A stretch of DNA of 64,000 bases from RPQJ01 sp963746325. GTDB taxonomy: Bacteria; Pseudomonadota; Gammaproteobacteria; Steroidobacterales; Steroidobacteraceae. Each line of letters opens with the position of its first letter. Position 1 is the stretch's first letter. The notes beneath the pieces were generated by a model that searched no databases, was not told the origin of the DNA, and worked only from the letters and a program-made list of their open reading frames with translations. Where the stretch lies: positions 32,386 to 96,385 of the forward strand of contig CAVVBC010000004.1 in assembly GCA_963746325.1 (NCBI GenBank). The letters run 5' to 3'. Made by a program: the position numbers and the translations under genes. Positions 8,122 to 17,617 of this stretch are shown here, piece by piece.

Positions 8122-9042
8122 ATGAGCATTCGATTCGATGACCGGGTGGCGATCGTCACGGGTGCGGCGGCGGGGCTCGGGCGCTCCCATGCACTGGCGC
8201 TGGCCGCGCGCGGGGCGCGTGTCGTCGTCAACGATTTCGGCGGCGACGTGCACGGGACAGGCGGGTCCTCTGAGCCCGCCGAGCGTGTCGCGGACGAAAT
8301 CCGGCGCGCGGGCGGGGAGGCGATGTCGCACGGCGCCAGCGTCGCCAATGACGAGCAGGTCGCGCACATGGTCGCCGCGGTCATGGAGCGCTGGGGACGC
8401 GTCGACATCCTCATCAACAACGCGGGCATCCTGCGCGACGCGAGCTTCGCCAAGACGACCCTCGCCGACTTCCGCACGGTGCTGGACGTGCACCTGCTCG
8501 GGTCAGCCATCTGCAGCCAGGCCGTGTGGCCGCACATGCGCGCTGCCAACTTCGGTCGCATCCTGATGACCACGTCGACGTCCGGGCTCTACGGCAACTT
8601 CGGCCAGGCGAACTATGGCGCTGCCAAGACGGGCCTGATCGGCCTCATGAACGTGCTGCAGATCGAGGGCGCCAAGCACGACATCCGCGTGAACGCGCTG
8701 TGTCCTTCGGCGGCCACGCGCATGACGCAGGGGCTGATGCCTGAAGCGGTGCTGTCGCTGCTGACGCCGGAGTCGGTGACACCCGCGGCGCTGTTCCTCG
8801 TCAGTGACGATGCGCCCCGGCGCACGATCCTGAGCGCGTGCGCCGGAGGTTTTGCGCGAGTCGTCATCCAGGAAACCGAGGGTATCTTCCTGCCGGAGGC
8901 CGAGCGCACGCCCGAATCGATCGCGGCCCGCTTCGACACGATCAACGATCTCTCGACCGTCATCCACTGCGAGGACCCGGGCGGGCCCGGCATGCGTTTC
9001 GTCAGGCAGGCGGCAGCGGCAGCCGGCATGGCACTCAAGTGA
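8122..9042 (+). CDS. Short-chain dehydrogenase, MFE-2 (3R)-hydroxyacyl-CoA dehydrogenase type
   Basis: A 306-residue short-chain dehydrogenase. It has the cofactor motif TGAAAGLG (13-20), NNAG (99-102), and the catalytic Ser (about 154), Tyr165 and Lys169 in NYGAAK. The VVNDFGGD segment after the second strand and the overall length match the dehydrogenase domain of peroxisomal multifunctional enzyme type 2 (17-beta-HSD4). It would convert (3R)-hydroxyacyl-CoA to 3-ketoacyl-CoA with NAD+. Its stop overlaps the GTG start of the following transporter, keeping the operon continuous. Confidence 0.9.
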   Translation: MSIRFDDRVAIVTGAAAGLGRSHALALAARGARVVVNDFGGDVHGTGGSSEPAERVADEIRRAGGEAMSHGASVANDEQVAHMVAAVMERWGRVDILINNAGILRDASFAKTTLADFRTVLDVHLLGSAICSQAVWPHMRAANFGRILMTTSTSGLYGNFGQANYGAAKTGLIGLMNVLQIEGAKHDIRVNALCPSAATRMTQGLMPEAVLSLLTPESVTPAALFLVSDDAPRRTILSACAGGFARVVIQETEGIFLPEAERTPESIAARFDTINDLSTVIHCEDPGGPGMRFVRQAAAAAGMALK

Positions 9043-10361
9043 ATACCACACCGCAGGTCGAGACCTGGCCGCCGCCCGCGCGCGCATGGACCATGGTGAT
9101 GCTGCTGGTCGCGGCTTATGCGGTTGCGTTCGTCGACCGGCAGATCCTGACGCTGCTGGTCGAGCCGGTGAAGAGGGACCTGGCCATCACCGACACGCAG
9201 TTCAGCCTGCTGGCGGGCCTGGCGTTCACGCTGTTCTACACCGTCATGGGGATTCCGTTCGCGTGGCTCGCCGACCGGGGCTCGCGCCGCAACCTGATTG
9301 CCGCGAGCATGACCTTCTGGAGCATCATGACCGCCGGCTGTGGCCTGGCCAACAGCTTTCTCACGCTGTTCCTGGCGCGGATCGGCGTCGGCGCCGGCGA
9401 AGCAGGGCTCTCGCCCGCCGCGTACTCGATGATCGCGGACAGCTTCCCGCCCGAGAAGCGGGCCCGTCCCCTGGGCGTGTATGCGACCGGCGCGATCCTG
9501 GGCGTCGGCCTGGCGCTGATCATCGGCGGCTTCGTCGTGCATTGGGCCAACTCCGCGCCTCCCGTGGTGCTGCCGGTGCTCGGCGAACTGCGGACGTGGC
9601 AGGTTGCGTTCCTCGCCGTGAGCGTGCCCGGCCCGTTGCTCGCGTTACTGCTGTTGTTGATCAAGGAACCGGCGCGCCACGAGAAGGTGAAGTCCGCCGT
9701 CGTGCAACCGGCGTCGTTCCGCGGCTTCCTGCGCGAACGCGGATTCGTGTTCTGGATGCTCGCCGCCGGCTTCTCCCTGATCGGCGTTTCGATCGCGGCG
9801 TACCTGTCCTGGGCGCCGGCCTACTTCATGCGCGTGCACGACTGGGGCATCGCCCGCGTGGGCGCCGTGTACGGCGGCGTCCTGCTGGTGTTCAGCACGT
9901 CCGGCATCCTGGCCGGCGGCTGGTGGGTGGATCGCCTCGCTGCGCGGGGCGCCAAGGATGCCGTGTTGCGGGTTGCGATCGCGGGTTCGGTCGTCGCCTT
10001 GCCATTTTCAATCGTGGCGCCCTTTGCGCCGACCGGCGAACTCGCCATGGCGTTGATCGCCGTGATGTCATTCGCGTTCGGGCTGGCGCAAGGCTTGCCC
10101 GCTGCGGCTTTCCAGGCGGTCGCGCCGAATCGCGTGCGCGCGCGGGTGATTGCCCTGTATTTCCTCGTCGGCAACATCATCGCGTTCACGATCGGGCCCA
10201 CGGGCGTCGCGCTGATCAGCGACTACTGGCTCGGTGATCCCGACAAGATCGGGATCGCGATCGGCATCCTGTCTGCGCTGGTGGTGCCGTTCGGCGTGCT
10301 GGCGCTGATGGCTGCGCGCAAGCCGTTCATGGTGGCCCAGGCAGCGGAACTCGCCGACTGA
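9039..10361 (+). CDS. MFS transporter, spinster-like
   Basis: A major facilitator superfamily membrane protein of 440 residues with about twelve hydrophobic segments. The early DRQILTLLVEP and the loop motif ADRGSRRNLIAAS between helices 2 and 3 are typical of spinster-like transporters, which often accompany steroid or aromatic catabolic genes. It starts at GTG 9039, overlapping the stop of the dehydrogenase (GTGA). It is the last gene of the operon that starts at 2973 and lies tail-to-tail with the CoA ligase at 10371. Import of the growth substrate or export of an intermediate is inferred from context. Confidence 0.88.
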   Translation: MNTTPQVETWPPPARAWTMVMLLVAAYAVAFVDRQILTLLVEPVKRDLAITDTQFSLLAGLAFTLFYTVMGIPFAWLADRGSRRNLIAASMTFWSIMTAGCGLANSFLTLFLARIGVGAGEAGLSPAAYSMIADSFPPEKRARPLGVYATGAILGVGLALIIGGFVVHWANSAPPVVLPVLGELRTWQVAFLAVSVPGPLLALLLLLIKEPARHEKVKSAVVQPASFRGFLRERGFVFWMLAAGFSLIGVSIAAYLSWAPAYFMRVHDWGIARVGAVYGGVLLVFSTSGILAGGWWVDRLAARGAKDAVLRVAIAGSVVALPFSIVAPFAPTGELAMALIAVMSFAFGLAQGLPAAAFQAVAPNRVRARVIALYFLVGNIIAFTIGPTGVALISDYWLGDPDKIGIAIGILSALVVPFGVLALMAARKPFMVAQAAELAD

Positions 10362-10370
10362 CCGGCCTGC

Positions 10371-11863
10371 TCAGCGCGTGGCGCCGATGCGCGCTTCGCG
10401 CAAGGCGCTGCGACGCACCTTGCCCGAGTCGTCACGCAGCCGTTCGGTGGTCGTCTCGAAGCTGCGGGGCAACTTGTAGGTCACGAGTCGCTCGCCCAGG
10501 AAGGCGAGCAGTGAGTCGGTATCGACCGGCACTGCATCTGCTGGTACTTCGATGATCGCATGCACGCGCTGTCCCAGGTCGCTGTCGGGCAGCCCGATCA
10601 CGACGCTTGCGAGCACGCCAGGGTAGGCGTCGAGCGCCGCTTCGATCTCTGCCGGATAGATGTTGGCGCCGCCCGAGATCACGAGATCGGTGCGACGGTC
10701 CGCCAGGTACAGGTAACCGTTTTCGTCGATGCGCCCCAGGTCGCCGAACGTTTCCCAGTCACCGCGGGCGCGCGGCTCGGCGCCCAGGTAATGATAGGTC
10801 GAGCCCTTGCCGCCGGCGGGCAGGAAATAGATCTCGCCCACGTCGCCCGGTGCGACGTCCTGGCCCGCCTCGTCGAGGATGCGAACCTGCGCGCCTGGCA
10901 TCAGGCGGCCCACCGAGCCTTTGTGTTCGAGCCACTCGCGTCCGCCGATCATCGTCGCCGCGATGGCCTCGGTGCCGGAATACACCTCCCAGACGCGGTC
11001 GGGGCCCAGCCATTCGATCCATTTTTCCTTGAGCCACACGGGGCAGGCCGCCGCGATGTGGCAGACGATCTCCAGCGACGAGACGTCGTAGCGCCCGCGC
11101 TCCGCCGCGTCGAGACTCCAGATGCGATGCATCATCGTCGGCACCTGGTACAGCCACTGGGCCCGGTGCTGTTCGATCATCTGCAGCGTGCCGGCCGCGT
11201 CGAAGCGCGGCGAGATCACGACGTGACAGCCCCAGCACAACGCCTGGTAGGCGAGGCCGAATGGCGCCGAGTGGTACATCGGGCCTGGGATCACCACCGT
11301 GTCGCCGGCGTGCATGCCCAGCGAAAGTACGTCGGGATCGAGGACCGCACGCGCATGGTCGACGATGACCTTGGGCCGTCCGGTGCTGCCGCCGCTCGCG
11401 ATGGCCTTCACGTGCCGCGAGACGCGCTCAGGCAGGGGCGCGTCCGACAGGGCGTCGTCGTACAGGTCCTGCGCGCTGCAGGTGCGCGCGCCCGCCGTGC
11501 GCGCGGAATCGCGCCGACCACGAGCCTTGGCTGCAGCACCTCGAGCAGGGCTTGCAGTTCGAGCGGTGGCAGGCGATGCGATACCGGAGCGGGCGTCGCA
11601 CCCAGCGCCCAGCAGGCGAAGGCCACCTCGAGGAACGCAGTGTCGTTCGGCAACGCGATCGCGACGAAGTCGCCCTCGGCGACCCCGGCCGCGGCCATGG
11701 CCCGGGCGCGCCGGTGCACGCGGGCCGCGAGTTCGCCGCGGGTCAGCGTCCTGTCGTTGCAAGTCAGGGCGGGTCGGCCCGGGTCACGCTCTGCCTGCAC
11801 CTGCAGCAACTGCCCGATGGGCAGCAGCGTGACGGGCGCGGCCGGTGCGAAGCGGCGTGCCAT
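10371..11863 (-). pseudogene. AMP-forming acyl-CoA ligase, frameshifted
   Basis: An ANL-superfamily ligase split over two frames. The N-terminal part starts at ATG 11863 (MARRFAPAAPV) and reads through the LTCNDRTLTRGELAARV region to GAIPRAR near 11505. The remainder, with the phosphate-binding loop ASGGSTGRPKVIV, YSGTEA, FGDLGRIDENGYLYLADR and the C-terminal lysine region YKLPRSFE, continues in the neighbouring frame to the stop at 10371. One base appears missing in the GC-rich tract around 11490-11515. All catalytic motifs survive on either side, so a sequencing error is as likely as a real mutation. It follows the ligase at 11871 with a seven-base gap and would activate a carboxylate to its CoA thioester. 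Confidence 0.8.
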
Positions 11864-11870
11864 GGCGGAT

Positions 11871-13577
11871 TCAGCGTTCGTCGGCGCGGAGCATGCCGGC
11901 CAGCTCGCTGCGCACGACCTTGCCCACGCTGTTGCGCGGCAATTGCTCGACCCGCTGGATGCGCTCCGGATGCTTGAACAAGGCGAGGCCGGCCGCCGCG
12001 AAGTGGGCGCGCACGTCTTCAAGCGTGGGCTGCTTGCCGGGCTTTGGCACGACCACCGCGCAGATGCGCTCGCCCATGATCTCGTCGCGATAGGCCGCCA
12101 CGGCGCCTTCGAGCACGTCCGGCATCTGCGAGAGCACGGCGTCGAGTTCCTCCGGCGCGATCTTCACGCCGCCGCGGATGATGATCTGCTTGAGGCGACC
12201 GATGAAGCGGTAGTAGCGGGGCGGGGACTCGTCGCCCGCGATCTCGAACAGGTCGCCGGTCCGGAACCAGCCATCGGCGGTGAACGACTGGGCCGTCACC
12301 TGTGGCGCGCGGAAGTAGCCGTCGAAAACCGTCGGGCCGGTGATCTGCAGTTCGCCCGGCTTGCCGCGCTCGAGGATCTCGACGCCCGTGTCCGGCTCGA
12401 CCACGCGCGTGCGGATCTCGGCGTGCGGCGGCGATTCCCACAGGATCTCGTCCCGGCCATAGCGCGGAAACAGTCGCGCGCGATGCTCGGGGTTGGCCGC
12501 GTTCGAGGCATTGCTCATCAGCGACATGCCTTCGTTCGAGCCGAAGGCGTTGACGATCTCGATGCCGAAGCGCTCCTGGTAGCCACGGATCATGTCGGGA
12601 TCGAGCGGTGCCGAACCCGAGCCGATGCAGCGCAGGCTGGACAGGTCGACCGTGGCGAGCAGCTTCTCGTCCTTGAGCAGCATGTTGAGCACCGCAGGCG
12701 GTGCGATCGCGTACTCCGGCCGCTCCGTCGCGATCTGGCGCAGGTACACGGCGAGATCGAGCGGATGATGCAGCACCAGCGTGCCGGCGCAGTGCAGCCA
12801 GCTCATGAAGCAGCCGCCGATCGCCGCCATGTTGATCAGGGGAAACGGATTCAGCAGTCGCTCGCCGCGCTGGATGCCGGCGCCGCGGAAATGCCCGTAG
12901 CTGATCGCCACCCAGTGGTTGTGCGTGCGCGGCACGCCCTTGGGCAGGCCTTCGGTGCCGGAGGTCCAGCAGATCGTGGCGACGTCGTCGGCCGACACCG
13001 CGAGCGACGCGACGTGTGCGGCCAGTTCGGTCCGCGTCGCCGCAGTGATCGCGACGGGCGTGAAGGGCAGGCTGCCGGCGGGAGCGTCGTCGCCCAGGCA
13101 CAACACCTGCAGCGCGCGACCGCTGCTCAGTTCCACCGCGCTCGCCGCATAGTCGGCGCCTTTCAGCGCCCGTACGGTCAGCGTCGCCCTGGCGCCCGTC
13201 AGGTCGACGATCTGCTCCAGCTCATGGCGGCGGAACTGCATCGGCACCGGGCTCACGACGATGCCGAGCCTCAGCGCGGCAAGATAAATCGCTGGGTATT
13301 CGGCGATGTTCGGCAACTGCGTGATCAGGATGTCGTCCCGGCCCAGGCCGAGCTCGCGCAGGCGCAGCGCGTAGCCGTCTGCCAGGTCGGAGAGTTGCGC
13401 GAACGTCAGTCGCAGCGGCGTGCCGCCGACGAGCGCGTCGCGGTTCGGCGGGTCGAGCACGGCGAGCTGGGACGGCGCCGCGCGGGCCGCGGCGTCGAAC
13501 AGGTCGGTGATTCGCGTGTCCGACCACCAGCCCCGGCGGCGGTAGTCCGCGATGCGATCTTCGCTGGTCGTGCGCAA
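11871..13577 (-). CDS. AMP-forming acyl-CoA / aryl-CoA ligase
   Basis: An intact ANL-superfamily ligase of 568 residues. The phosphate-binding loop is TSGTEGLPKGV, followed by FGSNEGMS, the hinge region RTGDLFEI and GRLKQIIIRGGVKIAPEELD, with a C-terminal Lys in NSVGKVVRS. It resembles cyclohexanecarboxylate-CoA or dihydroxybenzoate-AMP ligases. The start is TTG 13577, supported by a GGGGG tract just upstream. It forms a minus-strand pair with the broken ligase at 10371 and diverges from the Tat-type SnoaL gene. It would activate a ring carboxylate or side-chain acid in ATP- and CoA-dependent fashion; substrate unknown. Confidence 0.88.
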   Translation of the reverse strand: MRTTSEDRIADYRRRGWWSDTRITDLFDAAARAAPSQLAVLDPPNRDALVGGTPLRLTFAQLSDLADGYALRLRELGLGRDDILITQLPNIAEYPAIYLAALRLGIVVSPVPMQFRRHELEQIVDLTGARATLTVRALKGADYAASAVELSSGRALQVLCLGDDAPAGSLPFTPVAITAATRTELAAHVASLAVSADDVATICWTSGTEGLPKGVPRTHNHWVAISYGHFRGAGIQRGERLLNPFPLINMAAIGGCFMSWLHCAGTLVLHHPLDLAVYLRQIATERPEYAIAPPAVLNMLLKDEKLLATVDLSSLRCIGSGSAPLDPDMIRGYQERFGIEIVNAFGSNEGMSLMSNASNAANPEHRARLFPRYGRDEILWESPPHAEIRTRVVEPDTGVEILERGKPGELQITGPTVFDGYFRAPQVTAQSFTADGWFRTGDLFEIAGDESPPRYYRFIGRLKQIIIRGGVKIAPEELDAVLSQMPDVLEGAVAAYRDEIMGERICAVVVPKPGKQPTLEDVRAHFAAAGLALFKHPERIQRVEQLPRNSVGKVVRSELAGMLRADER

Positions 13578-13679
13578 GTCGGCCCCCTGAACTTTGCTGT
13601 CGATTCAGTATAGGTAAGGATCGAGGCGGGCAGCAATTGATCGCGGCGGTTGGCGTGGTCGCAGGCCGTGCTGTATGGT

Positions 13680-13697
13680 CCAGTAACGAAAGTCACT
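13680..13697 (+). promoter_or_regulatory. Operator-like palindrome upstream of Tat-type SnoaL gene
   Basis: AGTAAC-GAAA-GTCACT, the best palindrome of the family: the arms AGTAAC and GTCACT are complementary at five of six positions around the GAAA centre. It ends 15 bases before the ATG at 13713. Confidence 0.35.
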
Positions 13698-13712
13698 CGC
13701 AGGGGCACCCCC

Positions 13713-14219
13713 ATGGACCGTCGACGATTCATCCAGGGCAGCGTGGCGATTCCGCTGCTGGCGGCCGGCCCGGCAGCGGTTGCTGCAGCCGAGCCGGACT
13801 ACCTGGCGATCACGCGCGCAATGATCACGGCGTGGCGCGGCAAGGACCTCGAAGGCATGCTTTCACACATCGACGACGACATCGTCTGGCACTCGCACGT
13901 CGGCAGCCCGCCGATTGTCGGCAAGGCGGCGATGCGCGAGTTCGCCACCAAGCTCACGGCAGGAATGAACGACATCCGCTGGCGCATCTTCGATGCCGCG
14001 CGGCATGGCAACCGGCTGTTCGTCGAAGGCGTCGATGATTTCGTCACGGGCGATGGCCGCAGGGTCGAATTGCCGTACGCCGGGGTCCTGGGCTTCAAGG
14101 GCGACAAGATCAGCGAATGGCGCGACTACTTCGATCGCGCACTGTTTGACCGCCTGAAGGCCGGTGAGTCGCCGCCGGCCTACCTGCAGGCACTCACCTC
14201 GCGCCCGGCCCTGTTCTGA
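13713..14219 (+). CDS. Exported SnoaL / epoxide-hydrolase-like protein with Tat-type leader
   Basis: About 168 residues. The N-terminus MDRRRFIQGS followed by a hydrophobic stretch and AVAAAEPD is a twin-arginine type signal, with cleavage probably near residue 28. The mature part has the SnoaL fold, ending ISEWRDYFDR like the closing strand of limonene-epoxide hydrolase. The expected Arg-x-Asp of that enzyme reads GVDD here, so the Arg is missing and epoxide hydrolysis is doubtful. The ATG at 13713 follows AGGGG. Export by Tat suggests folding before transport or a periplasmic step. It stands alone, tail-to-tail with the DUF1295 gene. Confidence 0.78.
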   Translation: MDRRRFIQGSVAIPLLAAGPAAVAAAEPDYLAITRAMITAWRGKDLEGMLSHIDDDIVWHSHVGSPPIVGKAAMREFATKLTAGMNDIRWRIFDAARHGNRLFVEGVDDFVTGDGRRVELPYAGVLGFKGDKISEWRDYFDRALFDRLKAGESPPAYLQALTSRPALF

Positions 14220-14229
14220 CGAGTCGACC

Positions 14230-15027
14230 TCAGGCCCGTGGCGGCCACGGGATGAAGGGGCTGGTCGCCCGTTCATAGTCAGCAAACGCCTCGGGACGCT
14301 TCTTGCGCATGCGGCGCTCCACCAGGCCGATGCCGAGCGGACCGAGCAGGATGTAGGCGAGCGTCAGCGGGCTCACGATGGCGAGCCATCCCCATGGGGT
14401 TTCGAGTGCGATCAGGAAGAAGCCGCACCAGACCAGGAACTCGCCGAAGTAGTTCGGATGGCGGGAATAACGCCACAGGCCTTCGCGCATGACCTGGTTG
14501 CGATGGGACGGGTCGCGCAGGAAGCGCTTGAGTTGGATGTCGGCCACGGTCTCGAGCGTCAGCCCGATCACGAACAGCACGACTCCCGCGAAAGCCAGCG
14601 CTCCAAGCGGCGGCTCGGGCGTGCGCTGCGCCAGGAAGAGGGGAAAGGCGATCGCCACGCCGCTCGCGGCGCCCAGCGACAGGAACACGTGCGTGAGGCT
14701 GTACCAGGCGTAGTTCTGGCCGAGCGACTCCGCGTGCGCACGCAGCCTGGCGTACCGTGGGTCTTCGCGACCCCAGTTGCGCGCCCCGATGTGCCACGCA
14801 AGTCGTGCGGCCCAGGCCAGCGTGAGTCCGAGCACCAGGTTCTGTCGCGCGGCGTTGCCGTCGCAGATCACGTAGAACACGGCCGCCGTGAGCGCCATGC
14901 CCACGGGGTACAGTGGATCGCCGATGCTGGAATCCTTGATCACCAGGCTGATCAGCCACAGCGAGAGCCAGAAGCCGAAGATCGTGGCTGCACAGATGAG
15001 TATCAGCTGCAGGATGTCCGTCGGCAT
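14230..15027 (-). CDS. DUF1295 / steroid 5-alpha-reductase-like membrane protein
   Basis: A 265-residue integral membrane protein with about six to seven hydrophobic helices. The conserved WGREDPRYARLR loop and the C-terminal GLWRYSRHPNYFGE motif, where isoprenylcysteine methyltransferase and steroid reductases bind cofactor, identify the DUF1295 family. These proteins are related to NADPH-dependent 5-alpha steroid reductases; the reaction is not established for this one. It is the last gene of a minus-strand operon that begins at 18166. A paralogue with the same two motifs is at 27587-28381. Confidence 0.85.
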   Translation of the reverse strand: MPTDILQLILICAATIFGFWLSLWLISLVIKDSSIGDPLYPVGMALTAAVFYVICDGNAARQNLVLGLTLAWAARLAWHIGARNWGREDPRYARLRAHAESLGQNYAWYSLTHVFLSLGAASGVAIAFPLFLAQRTPEPPLGALAFAGVVLFVIGLTLETVADIQLKRFLRDPSHRNQVMREGLWRYSRHPNYFGEFLVWCGFFLIALETPWGWLAIVSPLTLAYILLGPLGIGLVERRMRKKRPEAFADYERATSPFIPWPPRA

Positions 15028-15037
15028 GGCAGGCCCT

Positions 15038-15796
15038 TCAACGTCCGGTGCGGATGGTCGGCACGTGCAGCATGCGTGCCATGCGCTTCTCGAGTCCTTT
15101 CGGATCGAGCGCGAGTGCCGCGCGCACCTCGACGGCCATGCGGTCGGTGTCGAGTTCGTCGATGCCGCGGCTCACCGCCCGCAGGCCGGCGCGCGCGATG
15201 TCGTCGGGACTTTCCTTGCTGCCTTCGACATGCGCCGCCATCCGCGTATCGACCGAACCGACGATCAACGCAGTCACCTGGGTGCCCTGGCCCGCGAGTT
15301 CGGCGCGGACGCAGCCGCTCAGGCTGCGAGTGGCCGATTTCGAGGGACCGTAGCCACCCATGTTGGGGATGGCAATGAGCGCGGCAGCGGACAGCACGTT
15401 GATGATGCCGCCGCCGCCGTTGGCAGCCAGCAACGGCGCGAATGCGCGGCACATTGCCAGCGTGCCGAAGTAGTTCACTTCCATTTCGTTGCGGGCCGCC
15501 GTCATGTCGGGCGCGCCGAGCAGCGTGTTGTTGGTGAACAGTCCGGCGTTGTTCACGACGAGGCTGACGTCGCTGCATTCGCGCGCTGCGCGCGCCACTT
15601 CATCGGGATCGGTGACGTCGAGTTCGAGCGCGATGCAGCGGCCTGGAAACTGTTCGACCAGGTGCGCGGCGGCCGCTGGGTCGCGACTGCCTGCATAGAC
15701 CTTGCGCGCGCCTGACTGCAGCAGCACCCGCACGAACGCCTCGCCGATGCCGCGATTACCGCCCGTGACCAGGCCGACACAACCGTTGATGTCCAT
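15038..15796 (-). CDS. Short-chain dehydrogenase/reductase
   Basis: A classical 252-residue short-chain dehydrogenase: TGGNRGIG cofactor motif (11-18), VVNNAG, and YGPSK with the catalytic Tyr and Lys. The residues after the second strand (AGSRDP) suggest preference for NADP(H). It lies ten bases upstream of the DUF1295 gene and three bases downstream of the feruloyl-CoA-synthase-like ligase, so it is co-transcribed with them. Oxidoreduction of a hydroxyl or keto group on the pathway intermediate is inferred. Confidence 0.87.
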   Translation of the reverse strand: MDINGCVGLVTGGNRGIGEAFVRVLLQSGARKVYAGSRDPAAAAHLVEQFPGRCIALELDVTDPDEVARAARECSDVSLVVNNAGLFTNNTLLGAPDMTAARNEMEVNYFGTLAMCRAFAPLLAANGGGGIINVLSAAALIAIPNMGGYGPSKSATRSLSGCVRAELAGQGTQVTALIVGSVDTRMAAHVEGSKESPDDIARAGLRAVSRGIDELDTDRMAVEVRAALALDPKGLEKRMARMLHVPTIRTGR

Positions 15797-15799
15797 TCG

Positions 15800-17605
15800 T
15801 CAGTGCTCCGCGTTCTGTGTTGGCAGGATGATGTCGGGGCCGGGTGTGCGTTCGTAAAGGCGCTGCACGTCGGCGGCACGGCGCGCCTGCGCCACGCGCT
15901 GGTTGATCGTGCCCTTGTCGGAGACCTCGTGGTGGTCGGCGCTCGGCGGCTCGGTGAGCAGCGACAGCCGCTCGACGCGCTCGCTGAGTCCGCGTCCAGC
16001 GTTGAACTTCAGCAATCGAGCCCGGAGTTCCGCGTGCAGCTCTGGCGTGCCCGGTGCCTTTGGCCACGCCAGCAGCGCGACGAAAGACAGGTTCTCGCCG
16101 CAGACGACGACGTCCGCAATGAGCGGCGCGAACGCTTCCAGGAACTCGGCGCGCAGCTTGCCGGCGGCAACCCAGCTGCCGGTCCCCAGCTTGAAATCTT
16201 CGGCCATGCGCCCGGCGAACCGCAGGCCCTTCTGGATGTCCTGCGGGTCGTGCATCTGCGCCGTGTCGCCCGTGCGGTAGAAGCCTTCTTCGTCGAAGAT
16301 GTCGCGATTCGCATCCGGGTTCGCCAGGTAGCCTGGTGTCACGATTTGCCCGCGCACGCGTACTTCGTAGCGCGGACCGTTGGGCACGAGCTTGAGCGTC
16401 ATGCCCGGCATGGGCAGGCCGATGCCGACCGCCTCGGTGGGAAAGTAGATCGACATGCAGCCCGACGTGGTCTCGGTGGCGCCGTAACCGGTGGTGAAGA
16501 AAATGCGCTCGCCGATCGTGTCGACCGCCAGGCGCTGGATGCGATCGTAGAGGGCCTGCGGCAAGCCGGCGCCGCCATAGAGCGCGAGCCGCAGGTTGCT
16601 GAAGAACTGCTGGCGCAACTCGGCGTCCTGTTCGAGCGCGTCGGCCAGCATCGCGTAGCCGAACGGCACGTTGATGTGGAAGCTCGGCGGAATCTCCTTG
16701 ATGTTGCGCAGCGACTCCTCGAACAGCCCGGGCAGCGGACGGCCATCGTCGATGTAAAAGCTGCCGCCGCTGCACAGGGTGGCGAACTGGTTGCACGCCC
16801 CGGAAACGTGGCTCCAGGGGAGCCAGTCGAGCATGTTTTCGGTCCAGCCCGCCGTCTGCGCCAGCACCTGCCGTGCCTGCGCGACGTTGGCGCAGGCCAT
16901 GCGCTGGGTCTGGATGACCGCTTTCGGCATGCTGGTCGAACCCGACGTCAGCATGTAGAGCGAATGTGCGTCGGGGTCGAGCTGGGCGATGGCTTGTGCC
17001 ACCGCAGGCGTTACCGGCGTGGCGAGCACGTCGGTGTAGCGCGTGGCCGGACGCTGCAGCACCGCAGGGTCGGACGTGACGATCGTCGCATCGCCGAAGT
17101 CGACCGTTTCGAGTGCGCGACGGAACTGTGCGGTTGCCTCGGCGAACACGACCGCGGGTCGCACCAGGGCCACCACGTGGCGCAGTCGGCCGAAGTCGCC
17201 CGGCATCAACGAATAATTGGCGCTCACCGGGCACACGGCAATGCCCGCCGCCATGCCCCCGAACTTGACGACGGCGTGGGCCACCGAGTTGCCGGACAGG
17301 ATCAGCACGGACCGGCCCGGCGGCAGGCGCCGGTCGAGCAGCCACTGCGTGACGGCGTCGGCGGCGCGCTTGAACTCGCCGTAAGAGTGGCGCACCCACG
17401 GACCGCCCTTGCCGGCGCGCTGTGCCATGCAGGGGCGTGCAGGATCACGCGTTGCCCAGTCGGCCAATTGCGCGGGCAGGCTGGGAACGAACGGGTCGAG
17501 CGCCGTCTCGGGCTCGACGATGAGGGTGCCGTCGCCGCGCCGCTCGACGCGCATCGTCGACGACGGGAAATACGTGGCGCGAAAGGGTGCCTGCTGGGCG
17601 TTCAT
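15800..17605 (-). CDS. Feruloyl-CoA synthase-like AMP-forming ligase
   Basis: A long ANL-superfamily ligase of 601 residues. The N-terminal FRATYFPSSTMRVERRGDG and the loop MLTSGSTSMPKAVIQTQRM match the feruloyl-CoA synthase group rather than fatty-acid ligases. Other motifs include FFTTGYGATETTSG and a GRMAEDFKLGTGSWV hinge region. Feruloyl-CoA synthases activate hydroxycinnamates for side-chain removal; the carotenoid-cleavage-type dioxygenase at 30400 also belongs to a family with lignostilbene members, hinting at a phenylpropanoid-like substrate. It sits between the SnoaL gene (12 bases upstream) and the dehydrogenase. Confidence 0.85.
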   Translation of the reverse strand: MNAQQAPFRATYFPSSTMRVERRGDGTLIVEPETALDPFVPSLPAQLADWATRDPARPCMAQRAGKGGPWVRHSYGEFKRAADAVTQWLLDRRLPPGRSVLILSGNSVAHAVVKFGGMAAGIAVCPVSANYSLMPGDFGRLRHVVALVRPAVVFAEATAQFRRALETVDFGDATIVTSDPAVLQRPATRYTDVLATPVTPAVAQAIAQLDPDAHSLYMLTSGSTSMPKAVIQTQRMACANVAQARQVLAQTAGWTENMLDWLPWSHVSGACNQFATLCSGGSFYIDDGRPLPGLFEESLRNIKEIPPSFHINVPFGYAMLADALEQDAELRQQFFSNLRLALYGGAGLPQALYDRIQRLAVDTIGERIFFTTGYGATETTSGCMSIYFPTEAVGIGLPMPGMTLKLVPNGPRYEVRVRGQIVTPGYLANPDANRDIFDEEGFYRTGDTAQMHDPQDIQKGLRFAGRMAEDFKLGTGSWVAAGKLRAEFLEAFAPLIADVVVCGENLSFVALLAWPKAPGTPELHAELRARLLKFNAGRGLSERVERLSLLTEPPSADHHEVSDKGTINQRVAQARRAADVQRLYERTPGPDIILPTQNAEH

Positions 17606-17617
17606 GCGGCGTGGCTC

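Noticed and set aside
10560..13613. A 1017-residue open frame on the plus strand
   Set aside because: It lies antisense to two clear CoA ligases, is rich in Arg, His, Ala and Asp, and shows no protein family pattern. Long antisense frames are expected in GC-rich genes.
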